A DNA stretch of 64,000 bases from Neurospora tetraspora (taxonomy: Eukaryota; Ascomycota; Sordariomycetes; Sordariales; Sordariaceae), in assembly GCF_033439725.1 (NCBI RefSeq), contig NW_026944390.1, positions 124,001 through 188,000 of the forward strand, in the 5' to 3' direction. A program made the translations under genes and the position numbers. This document shows, piece after piece, positions 46,163 through 58,152 of this stretch. The notes below the pieces were generated by a model. It was not told where the DNA came from, searched no databases, and saw nothing but the letters and a program-made list of their open reading frames with translations. Position 1 is the first letter of the stretch, and the number at the start of each line of letters is the position of its first letter.

Positions 46163-49100
46163 CTATGCGTTTCTCGTTGCCAACGTCTGCCTGACATGCG
46201 CTGGTAGTGTCGACGGGATATCCTCGTCATCTGAAGAGTCGGAATCTTCGTCATCGTCGTCGTTATGGTTATTGGTATTATTGTTTTGCACTGGTCGCGA
46301 GGTCGGTCCACTTCCCGGTTGTTCATCGACATCCATTTCGTCGTTGGCGCTCCCTGAGCCACTTTCATCTTCATCCTCTTCCTCTGACTGGCCGCTGCTA
46401 TTGGCAGTCTGATAACCCGAGGCCGGTGGCGGGCGGGTAGGGTCGTGAGTCTCAGCCGTGGCCGCGACACCAGCTAGACCACCGCCGATCTCGGATACAG
46501 ATAGCGTCGATTTAGTAGGCGTCTGGTAAGTTCCGCTTGCGTCCATCCGCCTTCTCTTGGCCTCATGTTCCTCCCAAACGGCATTGGCACGCGGCGCGTT
46601 AGCCGCAACCCAACCGCTACCGGCGGGACGAGGGGGAGCCGACCCCGCGGAAGTAGAAGCAGAAGCAGAAGCAGGTGCTTGCTGGGCCGCCGCTTTTTGC
46701 TTCTTCTTGAGGTTCTCGAGACCCATTCTCTCCTCCTCTGCTTGAATCTCTGCCTTGGTCCGGCGTTGGCGAAGGCGGACTCCGTACTTCTTCCTAATCA
46801 TCGATTGCTTGGTACCGAAGCTGTTTCGGAGTCCATCGATCTTGATGCGCCGCTCGTTCTCGTCGGGTATCGCGTATGCCTCGGCAAATCTCGGCGCAAA
46901 TTTCTTTTCCGCTTCCTTGAGGTCCGCGTCCATCGCCGCTAGTTGTTCCTGGGTCAAGTGGCCATAAGGGTCGGCTGGGTTAGGGGTTTTAGAGCCAGCG
47001 GGAGTCTCAGCAGAGGGTGTCGAGCCAGCCGAGGTCAGGTCAATCGTCCTAGTTACCGCTGGTGTTGCCTGTGCTTGAGAAGAGGGGAGAATGGACGAAG
47101 GGACCGGCTGGGGTAGCGGAGCGGCGCGAGGAGGACGACCGGGTCCTCGAGCTGAGGCTGGCCCAGCATGGAAGCAAGTTTGAGCGCGTTCGTGCGATTG
47201 GTGCTCATCACTTCTGGTGAACCCTTCACCGCAATACTGGCATGAAAACTCGAAGCCCTTTACGCTCGCCGGGGGAGGTACAGTGCAGAGTTGGCGCGAC
47301 GTATGCTGATATGCGTTAGCAACGGGACATGTTGAGCTTCACCTGATAGGATCTTGAGGCACAGATCACTTACATATTCATATGGAGCTTGATGGGTGAA
47401 AACCCTGAAGCACCCCATACATTGCAAACGGCCAGGGGGGTAGGTTGACTGGGGTGGAGGAGGAGGCCGCGCAGCCTGCGAGGTAGGCATGACCCTCTCA
47501 TGCTGCTCTTCCACAATGTCTGCGGGATTGTAACCAAGACGCTCGGCCTTGGCAAGGGCCGTGAGCAAAGGTTTCGCCTCGATCGTTCGGAGTCGTGCAT
47601 TCAAGCACTTGTCCAGAAAGGCTTCGCTTGCCTTGTTGATGATGACATCAGCGACATCGTCAAGATCAGCTGTCGAGAAGTGGCTGATCAACTCGTGCTT
47701 GGACTCAAGAACCATCTTTTGCCCGAAGTCTCTAACTGCGCGGCGTGTGATGGATGGTACGGCGTGATGTATTGATGCGTTGAGCTATAAAGATAGGGTC
47801 AGGTAAGGGCCTTGAAGGTGAGCTGGTAGTGAGGCTACTGGAGTAGTGGAAGAGTGAAAGAGGAAAGGAGGTCAAGTGGTAGTAGTTTGAGGATATATAT
47901 CGAAGGCGTAACCCAAAAGTAGGCGGGCTATCTACGCAAGATGGGATGAGATGGAAGACAAATTACGGCAAACATCGATGAGATATTATGATCCTGGTAC
48001 CTTGGTATATGGTATCTCGCCGCAAGTTCCCCATATATATACACAACCACCTGCGCAAACTCCCACGTTGTAAAGGATGCTGCGTGGTGAGGCAGAGCTC
48101 AGAGCATATGATACGGACATAACGTCTGAGATCTACCTCGGCCACTTTTGATGTAGGTGAGATGTAGGTGAGGTAAACCCGATGTGATTGGACGCTTGGT
48201 GACTTGGAAATGCAAAGGCAAAGCAGATGAGAGCAGGTGGACTTACAATAAACGCCTGGTGAAACTCGGTGCCCAACATACACTTCTCCCAGTTATCCCG
48301 AAATACGCGCCGAACCGCCTCGGGTGTGCTTTGTTGGATCGCATAGGTCAACCGCGTGCAGTCGTCTGCGAATTTCTTGTTGAGGTGGGCGTGAGTTGTT
48401 GCTGGCGAAGGGAACCCGGAACTGGGAATCGGCTCAGCCGGTGGTGGCGGCTGGCTCACGGGCCGCGATCTAGGCGGGTCCATAATGATAGGTCTTGAGA
48501 TCAAGCCGTCGTTACGCGATGAATATCGGGGCTCGTGTGGGTGGTATTGCTGCTGGGAGGAGGGAGGAGGAGGAGGAGGGTGGTGCTGAGGGCCCCCGAG
48601 AAGATACGAATGCTGGTAATGTTGCTGAGGATGCGCGCGCGGCGGGGCTTGATGTTGGTATTGAGAGGCTTGAAGGTGATGCTGGTATGACTGTCGTTGA
48701 GAAGGTGCAGGCGGCGGCGGGGGTTGGATCGCGGGCACCGGCGCCGGGGCGGGCTGGAGCGGGGGTTGCGTATGGTGAGGTTGAGAATGGAATTGAGATA
48801 ATGGTCGGTGGTGCGAGCTAGCTTGTACTGGAGGAGCGTGGGCCGAAGGTTGTGGTTGCGCTTGAGCGGGAGGTTGCGATTGGGTTGGCAGTTGCGATGC
48901 GGGAGGCTCTTGGTGTTGGCGGCTCGGTTCGTACTTCAATTGCGCCGGCGGCGGCAACTGCGATGATGATGATGATGATGATGATGATGGATGCGCGGGC
49001 TGAGCGTGGAGTCTTGCCGGGTGAGCGTGGCCACTGTCACTGTCGTAATGCACCGTTATGGGGTCTCTCCATCGAATGGGATCCCTGAAGTTGGATCGAG

Positions 49101-49641
49101 CAGAGGCTGTAGTCGTGATCGTCGTGGTCGCAGGGTCGGTCGCAGAGAGAGTCGCGTTCGCAGGAGTCGAGGTTGAGGTCGAGGTCGCGGCAGATTTTGT
49201 CGCGTCTGGAATCGGCGACGGAGCGGGTACCTGGGGCGGTCTCTGGGACTGCTGGGGCTGCCCATTCAGTGCAGGCGGGGGCCTGTCAGCGGTCGGAGTG
49301 GAGGACCCCGGCACTCGGGTTGTGACGGTCGTTGGCTGCTCGCTAGAGGCCGTAGAGGTATGGAAGCTTCCACCTGGCGCCGGCGTCTCTACGCCACCGG
49401 TAGGAGCAGGATCGGGGATTGTCCCGTTATTTGAGTCTTGAGGGATGTGCGCAGGTGCTGCGGCGGCTGTTGGTGATGGCGATGGGATTCTGGGCGCGTC
49501 TGGCCGTGGTGGTGTATCTGGAGCTACCGGCGCCGTTGGTCTTGGTGGTGGTTGAGGCTCTTGGTGTGGTGACAACGGTGCAGGTGACTCTGGGAGCTGT
49601 TCCTGCAGCCGCCAATGCGGGACGTCTTGGGCTGTTGTCAT
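46163..49641 (-). CDS. Pro/Gln-rich protein with two Cys/His zinc modules, probable nuclear regulator
   Basis: Three exons, 49641-48247, 47784-47374 and 47305-46163, encode 982 residues. Residues 1-420 are very rich in Pro, Gln, His and Ser, with a run of nine Ser from a GAT microsatellite. A folded-looking region spans about 425-575 (FADDCTRLTYAIQQSTPEAVRRVFRDNW to LGYNPADIVEE) and crosses the 462-nt first intron. Two zinc-binding modules follow. One is LQCMGCFRVF...YEYHTSRQLC (near 584-608, across intron 2). The other is SCQYCGEGFTRSDEHQSHERAQTC (near 623-646, C2H2/C2HC-like). Then come a Pro/Ser linker, a charged helix (KKFAPRFAEAYAIPDENERRIKIDGLRNSF) and an acidic Ser/Asp tail. The composition fits a chromatin or transcription regulator, but no named family is certain. 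The long intron could hide a small extra exon. Confidence 0.85.
48962..48988 (-). repeat. (GAT)9 microsatellite coding for nine Ser
   Basis: Nine perfect GAT triplets on the plus strand, read as ATC frame-shifted to TCA codons, give a Ser9 tract in the zinc-module protein. It is frame-preserving and probably variable in length. Confidence 0.9.
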
Positions 49642-51550
49642 GGCTCTAGATACTGCAGGTGAGACGACAAAGAAATTGAATTCGACGGCGTCACAGGGGT
49701 TCAATGCCTGTTTCTACCGGTTTCTGATTATCCAACAAATAACCAATGGATGGAGGCTTTCCCGAGACCGTAGAATATTCTTTTGCCTACAGGTAGTGTA
49801 GCCTGTGTTTCGCAGAGGGAAAATTGTAGAGTCCGAAGAGCTCCACGATGGCAAGCGGGGTTGGACGCGCCCAGGGAGTATGCCCGAGATATACTGACTG
49901 CTGAATGGTCCGGCCCGTACTTTCCTAGCCGGCCGTTTGATAAGTTCTTGCCAAAACCCGGGTGTTATAAAGATGTTAGGTACTGATCAATTGCCGCGAT
50001 ATAAATATGGGCATGTTGGAAATTCGCCAATTCTCGTCTCTTTGGTGTCCCGGTGCTGGATGTCAGCTTTTTTCTCTGTTGACTTTTTCGTGTCCCGGAG
50101 AAGGACTACGATCATATGGGTTTGATGTTTCAATATTTCAAGGACCCACATGAGCCGCTGCGAGGATTATCATGTACGCACACCCCTGTACGTAGACTTC
50201 TATTCCATTTTCAAGTTGATGAAGCACACAGGGCACGGTTTGAACAGGTCAAGATGAAAAAGTAGCGAACATCTAGTCACGGACATTTCTGGCAGCTGGA
50301 GGCCATGAGATCGTGCATAAGAACGTGTAATGCGATGCACTGAAATCAAAGCCGTTTCTGGCTGAGCTCTGTGTCAGAGAAGTCGATTAAAGTGGTGACC
50401 CACCCGTTATTACATACCGTACAGTAGTACATCAAGGTTAATTACCTTCAGATTACCAAACGGGCTAGTCTTCCGTGACTTATAATTACCGATCCGCAAC
50501 CATGGACAATCAAGTACTGCGTACGGCTTATGTGAGTTAATGTAGAAGCTCATTTGAAGCAAATGATATCTGGTTAGTTATGATACTCTGGCAGAAGTTT
50601 CAAAGTTTCACTCTCTCATCCGTTCTCGGAACATGTGATGTGCTTCCTTAGCCTGTTCCAGCCTATGTCCAATGCAGTGTCTAGGCCTGAACAGCCTCTC
50701 GTCGTATTCTCAGATGATATTTTTCTGTGAGGATTCGTTTGTCTCCATAGCCGCCGAATGTACAGTTCATGCGTTTGTAGATCCGAGTGACTGTCAGATT
50801 CGAAATCCTAGATCTGTTTCAGCGCCAGCTAATAGGAAGAAATGTAATTTACGGTATTGGTTCTGTTAGTGTCGAGCCACACACCCATTTATAGCTTTTA
50901 TATTGGACCACGGTCCCTTGTCATTTCTTACTCCGAAGCATAACGTGATAGCATTTACTTTGGTCTTGTTAATATACCAGATGATTGTGCTGTGCGAACT
51001 GCGAAGGAGCGTGAATGATCAGTTGTAAGAGAGGTACATCAGGACAGGTAAGGGTATGTTTGACCACATACAAACGCCATTATGCGCTCCTGTGGCCGTT
51101 TGTTCTTCGCATTGATGAAATGCCCAAAAGAAGCCGTGGTTGGCACACAACATGTGGAACGAGCAATGAAAAAATACACTCTTGTCTGGAAAAGGGGTTG
51201 CTAAAAGGACGAGCATATCGTATGCTGACGCAGATAATATCCTGAGCCGCTAGTCCTTACTCTATTATACATGTGCAGGTGTTATATCGCTTCTTTTATC
51301 CGTAAAGCCATTCCCAAGGACTTTAAACCAGGACTGTCCCTCGGACCAGTCAAGTAATGCACATAATCTCGCTTCCAGTGTTGTTAAAAGCCTGTTCAGA
51401 CAAATAATCATCGATCATGACTATGACTCGGTGTTCATTAGGGTAAGTATTAAACAACAACACACGGCCGAAGCACGATGTATGTAAACGTCGCTGCAAA
51501 ATTTGAAGCAAGTAACTCTTGAAGGCAATACACCTTTTGTGCGTGCCCTC
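49642..51550. other. Intergenic region, 1.9 kb
   Basis: Promoter side of the zinc-module gene and 3' side of the annexin gene. Somewhat AT-richer than its flanks. No gene, RNA or repeat recognised. Confidence 0.45.
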
Positions 51551-53076
51551 TCAAATAGGTTCTCCACAAAGGGCCATCAAAAGCCTCTGGTAATCGCCGC
51601 TGGTCTCCCCCATCACTCTCTTAGCGAGCTTCTTCTTGTAACGTTGCTCGTACGCGTTCCTGACGTTTCGCATGTTGTCGCGATCCCAGTGGGCCCGGAC
51701 CAGACGGCTGGTGAGAAGACGGTCTTTGGTGCCCATTCCTGCCATGGCATCCTCGAGCAGCCGGGCCTGCAGCATGTACTTGTCTGTGCCGTGGCGGAGC
51801 TGGATAAGAAGGGCGTTCTTCATGTGTCCCGAAAACTCCTGCTGGGGATGTTAGCTCTTGTTCCTAGAAGCCTTTTGGTTGTTGTATCAGCAGTTCGCTA
51901 GAGTTAACTCACCTTTTGGATCACGGTATCGAGGTCCCTGGCGTACTTTTGCTTGTATTCGTAGGAAATGGCACGGATCTGGTTGTCATTCCTCAAGCTT
52001 AAAATGCTGCATACGCGCATCTCATCTGTGCCAATCTTGCCCTCAGTTGCGTTGTAGATATCATCGACATCGCGGTCAATGTCTGCCTTCATCACTGGAG
52101 CCGAATCTTCTGCGCGTGTGGCACCGAGCACAATCATAAAGTGCCGTTCTGTCTTCATGCTCAGTTCACCGCGCACCATGTCCTCCAGGGACCGGCGGAA
52201 AATCCGACTAAATTCGGCTTTGATGGCCTTCAAGTCGGCGTTGGAACGGCGGAGTAGGATATCGTTGAGAATGTCTTCGTTGGTGCCTGCCCCGTCCATG
52301 GCATTGAACAGCATGTGCACGTCATTGAGAAGAGGACCTCGGGCAAGCATGACGAGCCCTTCCTCAAACCAGCTACTCGTCTCGTTCTTGATATCGGCGA
52401 CAAGCTCCCGGCGATGGCGGCGTTGAAACGCATCGCGGAGCAGATTGATCTGGAGAGGGTCCTTGTCGGCCAGAACCCGGATTAGCTCCTTTTCATCCGT
52501 GCCCCACCCCTTCATGGCTTTCCTTAGCCTATCCGCGTCCGGGTCGGGGTTCCATGGGATGGTCATCGCAGGGCCATATCCGGGAGAAGGTGGTGTCGGC
52601 GGGTACTGCACGGCGTAGGGTTGGGGCGGGTACGCTGTGGGTGTGGCCGGTGCGGCTCCATAGGGTTGCTGTCCGTAACCGTGAGGCGGTGGTGCGCCGT
52701 AACCAGCCTGCGGAGGCCCGGGCGGGTAATACGAGGCGTTCGGGGGAGGAGCACCATACGGCCCGGGTGGTGGGGAATGAGCCGGAGCACCATAGGGCTG
52801 TGGAGGGGGTGCGCCGTACTGCCCCGGCGGCGGCCCGGGCGGTGGTTGTCCATATCCTTGTGGTGGTTGCTGGTAGGCGTTGTATTGAGCATGAGGCGGA
52901 GGTGCACCATATGGGGGTTGTTGATGATGCTGCTGAGGAGGAGGCTGTTGGTAATATCCGCCTCCCTGTGGTGGAGGTGGCTCTGCGTGGTCCAAGGTCA
53001 GCCGTCAAGACATGTTCATGTAACTGTACTTTTCTTTTCACTTACGGCCATAAGGCGGGTAGCCTGGGTAAGACAT
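51551..53076 (-). CDS. anx14: Annexin (fungal annexin XIV type)
   Basis: A calcium-dependent phospholipid-binding protein. Three exons, 53076-53046, 52982-51913 and 51838-51551, give 462 residues. Residues 1-150 are a low-complexity Pro/Gly/Tyr/Gln head (YGAPPP, GYGQPPPGPP) like those of annexins VII and XI, which drive membrane aggregation or condensation. Four annexin repeats follow, each marked by its loop: KGWGTDE, DGAGTNE, EGKIGTDE and AGMGTKD. The first and third keep the acidic residues expected of type II calcium sites; the others look weaker. The C-terminus ends at GDYQRLLMALCGEPI. Exon 1 encodes only MSYPGYPPYG. The introns are 63 and 74 nt, and both joins preserve the repeat pattern. 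The symbol follows the Neurospora annexin XIV name from memory. Confidence 0.95.
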
Positions 53077-54906
53077 TGTGGGCGCGGCTCCCAACACAAT
53101 GATGGTCGATGTTGCTGTTGGTTACGCGCTGCTTGGCTCGGCTAGAGGTGATGGTGATAAAACGCGGGGGCGGGGTTGGTGTTCAAAAACCGATAGATGG
53201 AGAAGTGAAGAAAGCAAACTACAAGATGAGTGGTTGTTTGATAGGGTAAAGCAGAAAGAAATAGTTGAGAGTCGAACTGCTATAAAACCGGGTCTGGCAC
53301 AGAGGTACTTATCAAGGCGGGTTGAAGTCCGAAGAATTCCACTGGGGCTTGCCATGTGCATGCAAGTGGAAATGTGGAATCGTCATCCTGCCCTACATTA
53401 CGGCTTTATCCAAGCCATCGGGGCAAAGTTTCTGTCTGCGCCGCGCCGTCCAACTTGGCTGATACAGAGACATTACTACTTGGCGAGCTGCGACCTACCT
53501 AAGGTACGAAGCATGGTGCAGGCGCACACTGAACAAGGCATGACAGTACAGTCCAATACTGGTTTGTTTGTTAGCTCGAGACCTCGGGTCAACTTCCCTA
53601 GGCGTTTTCATGCTGTGAATATGCTTTTTCCAAAGTAAAATACACCGTATTGAATCTTATTGATGCCTTTCATTTAGTCCTTGTAAGGTTTGGGACAATT
53701 CGGAAGAGATCTCGTCCAGTGTACCAGGAGTACCAAGCTAACAAACAAACCAGCACTAGATTGTACGTCAGATGTGGCTGAGCAAGCGGAAGCCTTGACG
53801 GGATGAATCAACTGTCTATGGCCATCGCCATCTTGGGCATGAAAGGAAGCATGACCTTGGGATGGCCATCTCGATGAAATACCTGCAAGAGCTGTGGGCG
53901 CAAGAGAACCTCAAGCAACAGATACCGGTAGTTGCCGTCGAGGCCTCCAATGTCCTGACAGCTGATTACAAAGATGGGATGAACCACAGGCAAATGTCAG
54001 GAAAAGCCTCGTCCAGGTGAATTACGACTGATGGAAGGCGGTGTTCGCACATCGGGCGCCAAGGAAAAATGCCTTGACGGCGACGCTCTCATGTGGCTTG
54101 GAAGGAAACGTTAGTCAAGAGCAAAATCGACATGATCGTACCTGCGCTAGGTTTGATGGACGATTGGGATTGTCAGGTGGAAGGCGTCGTAATGAGCCGG
54201 CGGTCATTCCTCGAACACCTGTTGGCCGGGAAGTTGAAGATGGTGGGTGATGCAGTGTGGCTTAGCATCTTCCAAGATGTGGCTTACGCAGTGGCAGCGC
54301 GGCTAGGTACCTCGAGGGTACGTACCTGCCCCTGGCCAAGGAGTGGATCAACTTTAACCTTCAGCTCGACGGGAGCGCCCGCCGCTTCTCAAACCGTGAC
54401 CACTCATGAGACCGACTCAACTCAATCCCTTCAACCAACTTGGGGTTCAAGCGAAGCTCGGCGGCGCCAACTGCTGCTACCCATGGAGTTATGAATTGCT
54501 TCAACCACCCCATTTTCTTTGTGGAGGACTCGACCAACATGATGTTCCAGCCTCGGGGGCCACAAGCTCGGGATGAGGATGCCACCCTTGTTTGGCAGTC
54601 CTCCACGCCAAGAGGTCCAGCCATTCGATTTTCGACCTCAAGCGGGCGCTATACTAGGCTCATTAAGTCTAGGGTATATCGCCAACTGCATCTCTCAAAA
54701 AGGCGGCCGTGATCGCTGACCGGGTTTGTTCTTGTTCTTGTTCCACTCAAGTCAATTTCAACGTCTGCTGTCCTTCCCCTCTTTTCACGGGCTTGAAGCT
54801 ATTCCGCATCGTCGGAACCCGCTGCTCTCACCCACGCCGTCGTCAGCCCTGTGGTTTGATCTCTCTAGATGAGAGCACAGCCGACTCGCACCACAGATCC
54901 GTCAAA
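53077..54906. other. Intergenic region with possible gene remnant
   Basis: 1.8 kb between divergent starts. Two protein-like frames occur on the plus strand: 53862-54020 (52 codons plus stop) and about 54090-54330. I could not join them by consensus splicing. They may be a decayed gene, an unrecognised small gene or chance. The rest shows nothing recognisable. Confidence 0.4.
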
Positions 54907-55632
54907 ATGCGCGTCCATCGGGCCCGTCTGCCCACACTCGTGCTTGCTGCCCTCCTTGCGGCCTGTCAAGCTCTGCCGCTCATCGAGCACGACAGCTCTC
55001 CTAAGCCCTTGCTGCCGAGAGCAACATACTCGGTAGTCCCGATCAACGGAGGGTCGGGTACGGAACATGGCCCTGGAGGTCCGGTTGTGACCAAGACTGT
55101 GGTGCAAACCGCTCACCAACCGACCACTCACTCATCCACTCACTCACCCACAAACTCCCTCACGAGAACGGTTTCGGTGGTGCCTATTCAACCTCAACCC
55201 ACTCTGACTTTGACCACCACCGTCGTCCACGTCGCACCCACTACAACGACCACGACCACGACCACGGCCGCGGCCACGGCAACTTCAACATCCCCATCTT
55301 CCTTATCGTCTTTTGCGGTCACGATATCTTCTCGGACCACATCGGCGACCCCTTCATCAACATCCAAGACATCGAGCCCTACCGTCACGTCGACCACCTC
55401 TCCCTCTCACCCAGCATCTTATACATCAAAGTCCGTGTCTAGCTTCAGCGCAAGACCCTCGCCGAGTACCACGTCGACAGAGTCCTCCATCTCGATCATG
55501 GTCACGGTACCCACCACCACCGCCTCTATTCCACTTCGAACGACTTTCACTACCAGCACCTCGAGCGTCTCATACGACGACGGCATGTGGCACACGACAT
55601 ATCCACCCTGGAATGGCACGACGACTACCTAA
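54907..55632 (+). CDS. Secreted Ser/Thr-rich mucin-like protein, unknown function
   Basis: A single frame from an ATG in good context (GTCAAAATG) encodes 241 residues. Residues 1-22 form a signal peptide (RLPTLVLAALLAACQA) after a basic n-region. The rest is overwhelmingly Thr, Ser, Pro and Val with a Thr9 run near residue 115, the look of a heavily O-mannosylated cell-wall or secreted protein. It lacks a hydrophobic C-terminal tail, so no GPI anchor is predicted; it ends in an aromatic DDGMWHTTYPPWNG plus Thr4. No cysteine pairs or catalytic domain are seen. Low-complexity composition prevents assignment to a family. An LPRATY stretch near 37-42 might be a KEX2-like processing site. Confidence 0.75.
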   Translation: MRVHRARLPTLVLAALLAACQALPLIEHDSSPKPLLPRATYSVVPINGGSGTEHGPGGPVVTKTVVQTAHQPTTHSSTHSPTNSLTRTVSVVPIQPQPTLTLTTTVVHVAPTTTTTTTTTAAATATSTSPSSLSSFAVTISSRTTSATPSSTSKTSSPTVTSTTSPSHPASYTSKSVSSFSARPSPSTTSTESSISIMVTVPTTTASIPLRTTFTTSTSSVSYDDGMWHTTYPPWNGTTTT

Positions 55633-58152
55633 TGCATATGCGCCGCTCTTCTCAGCCCGGATCCCGCGCTGACCTGATCGATCTTGGCCGGGCTGGCTCA
55701 TGTTCTATTCTTCTTTGTCCTCAGATGTCTGCAGGACTCTAATCAGATTGAGTGACCACGAGATGCCCAGTTAGGGCCCGATGAGTCATCAAACTTTCTT
55801 TTTTACCCTTATGGACGGAAAGGGAGCGAAGCGTACTACAGCACTCCAACGCCAACCAAGAGCTGGACAGCGTTGCTGGAGGGGGGAACGGAAATTCATT
55901 CATCTTCGGTGCTAGTATACCTTAATATCTAATCTTGCAAAACGATACGATGTTGACATCTCCTCCGCCTTGCCTGACCACTGATTTCCTCTAGTGAATG
56001 ACCTCCAGCTGAGAGCTATCGCTTTCTAGGCTTAACACGAACCGAAGATCTCGATCACAGGTGGCATGTGTCACCTGTGTGCCATCTCTCGGGAGTGTTC
56101 GCTCCTGTTCAAGCCTTGCCAATCAGGAACGGCTCCTTGGCGGAGACAGCCAATCGAGTTCGAGGCAACGCCAGGATAAAGATGTCCTCTGCCAGGAGTC
56201 ACGGAAGGCGCACTACGACGGTTCACAGAAACCCTAGTACAATACATCTGCAAATACCGACGGTCTTTTCGAGAAATGGAAGCGAGTGAGTTGCGTGAAG
56301 TCCATCTCGATCATCTAGAAAATCATGGTGACATTGTCATGCTCACGCATTCTCTATCGGAATTGCTGACTGGGCGTGTTTGAGCTTACAAAATTTCCGA
56401 GCGATTAACGATGCGTATTAGGGCGTGCCGAGATATCGAAGCTGTCTTGAGGTTCCGAAACCCGAAGAGTGCCATGGTTGCCCAGCAGAGAAAAGCAAGG
56501 GCCCGGGGGACATAGAATGGCCATAGAAGATTGAGACCAATCGCCAGTTCACAATCGTTTAATACCGCGCATAGCAGGTTTGCGACCGGGCAGAACTCGG
56601 GGAGTCGTCGGGACACAGCCACGGGTCTAGAATTTTATCGCCGCCGGTTCGGACTCTCTTGCCGCTTCGATCATGCAGAAATCTCAACCAGTTCAGCTCT
56701 TCTCCCGGAGGACGGCAACCCCGGTCAAAAGCTTCAACGTCCATGTCTCCGGATTGTGAGGGGAGATATCACACCAGCGGCCTGGTGACAGATTTGCAAA
56801 AGCCTACTAGCACCAGGCGGGCCATGACTGGTCGACATGCACCCTACACCTACTTTTGAGGTGAGTAGGACGCATGACTTTGTGCTCAGGCAACCGCTGG
56901 CCAACTCGAGTCCTTGCGTGTAGCTGGCTTGTTGTGTTCGGGCCATTTTTCCCCACATTACCGTTCGCTCACCACTTGAAGGCCGCCTGGAGCCAATTAC
57001 TGGGGGTTCACGCATGCCACAAGCACATTGAGTGCTAGGTCCAGATAGGAAAATACTGATGCTCCTCTTTCTCTCTGCCATACACACTTTGTGCTTGTTG
57101 GCGCGGGACCTTGGCGTCAGTACCCTCACATCTTAACTACTAAAGCCAGCCTTCACTCTGGGAAAACGAGGCAGCAAAGGGCAACTCTGTATCTGTACCT
57201 TTGCTGCGAGTCTCTTCTTCGTATCCTGTTGTCTTCTTGGGCTTGCCACAGCGTCCCTTTGCTTTCAGACAGGCATTTACCCAACAACAGCACAAGAACG
57301 GGCGTGCGATGGACAATCTGATGTCTCAGCTTGTTAACACGGCAGCACAGATACATAGCAACTCTGCCTCCCCACGAGATGCTGCGCGACTCCGTGTACT
57401 ACCGGCCACAGCTTTGCGCCAAAAACGGGGCAGGTCGATTCGGCGTGGGACCGGCAGTCGAGCAGCTCACTAGGATGACTAGGTTCAGCGCTCGGCAGTG
57501 AAGCACTTCTTCCAAAGGGGGTTCATCGCAGGACACTCCGTCCGATTGCGGTGGTCTCAAGCATGTCTTTGGGGATGGGGACTAGCACCTATGCTGGTCG
57601 GTCACAGTCTTTGGCTCCGAGAGATCATGATGGTCGTGCAGCCCCCCTGTTTGGCAACTTTATCCGATCCACACTCGGCGGATTGCCGTGTAACACGGCG
57701 GTCGTCTGAGTCCTCCGGCTGCAAAGACAGGGGGGCCCCGATGATAGCTCTTGCCGACAGTTGCCCTCACACACTCCTCACCCACTTGCCCTCGTTCGGC
57801 CTTTCTGACCTGCATCGTCGCGCCTACCATGTGCGATCTCCAATCAGTTTTGGGAAATCCTGGAACACCCGATGTGCTGCTTCCTGTTGGTCGCCTGGGG
57901 GATGTTAGCACCGAGGCAAGAGCGCAGATGGTCGCTGGCGATAGATGTAGGACCCGAACATATAAGGAAGGGGTCTCTACCACTTCAACTCCCGTCCATC
58001 ACCACCATCAACATCATCATCACTCTTCCCAAGCATCGCAGACATCCAAGCAATCTGGGCTGAGAGCTCCAGTATCAAGCTCACATTACCTTAAATCTCG
58101 TTTGCAACCGCCTTTCACTCACACATAGTCACACCTTACCCAAACTCTCAAG
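55633..58152. other. Intergenic region, 2.5 kb
   Basis: Between the Ser/Thr-rich protein gene and the dioxygenase gene, both on the plus strand. No convincing gene. The right end (from about 57960) is the promoter and CAT/CAC-rich leader of the dioxygenase gene. Confidence 0.45.
57958..57967 (+). promoter_or_regulatory. TATA-like box of the dioxygenase gene
   Basis: ACATATAAGG occurs about 190 bp before the ATG at 58153. It is followed by a C/A/T-rich purine-poor leader containing repeated CATCA words. It is plausibly the core promoter; no start-site evidence is available. Confidence 0.45.

Noticed and set aside
48133-48246. Read-through of the zinc-module protein exon 1 to a stop at 48133
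   Set aside because: A strong GTAAGT donor at 48246 and a good in-frame acceptor at 47785 continue a conserved-looking region; the read-through tail looks random.
53078-53638. 186-codon plus-strand frame upstream of the annexin start
   Set aside because: It overlaps the annexin promoter and leader, has no domain and shows composition typical of non-coding DNA.
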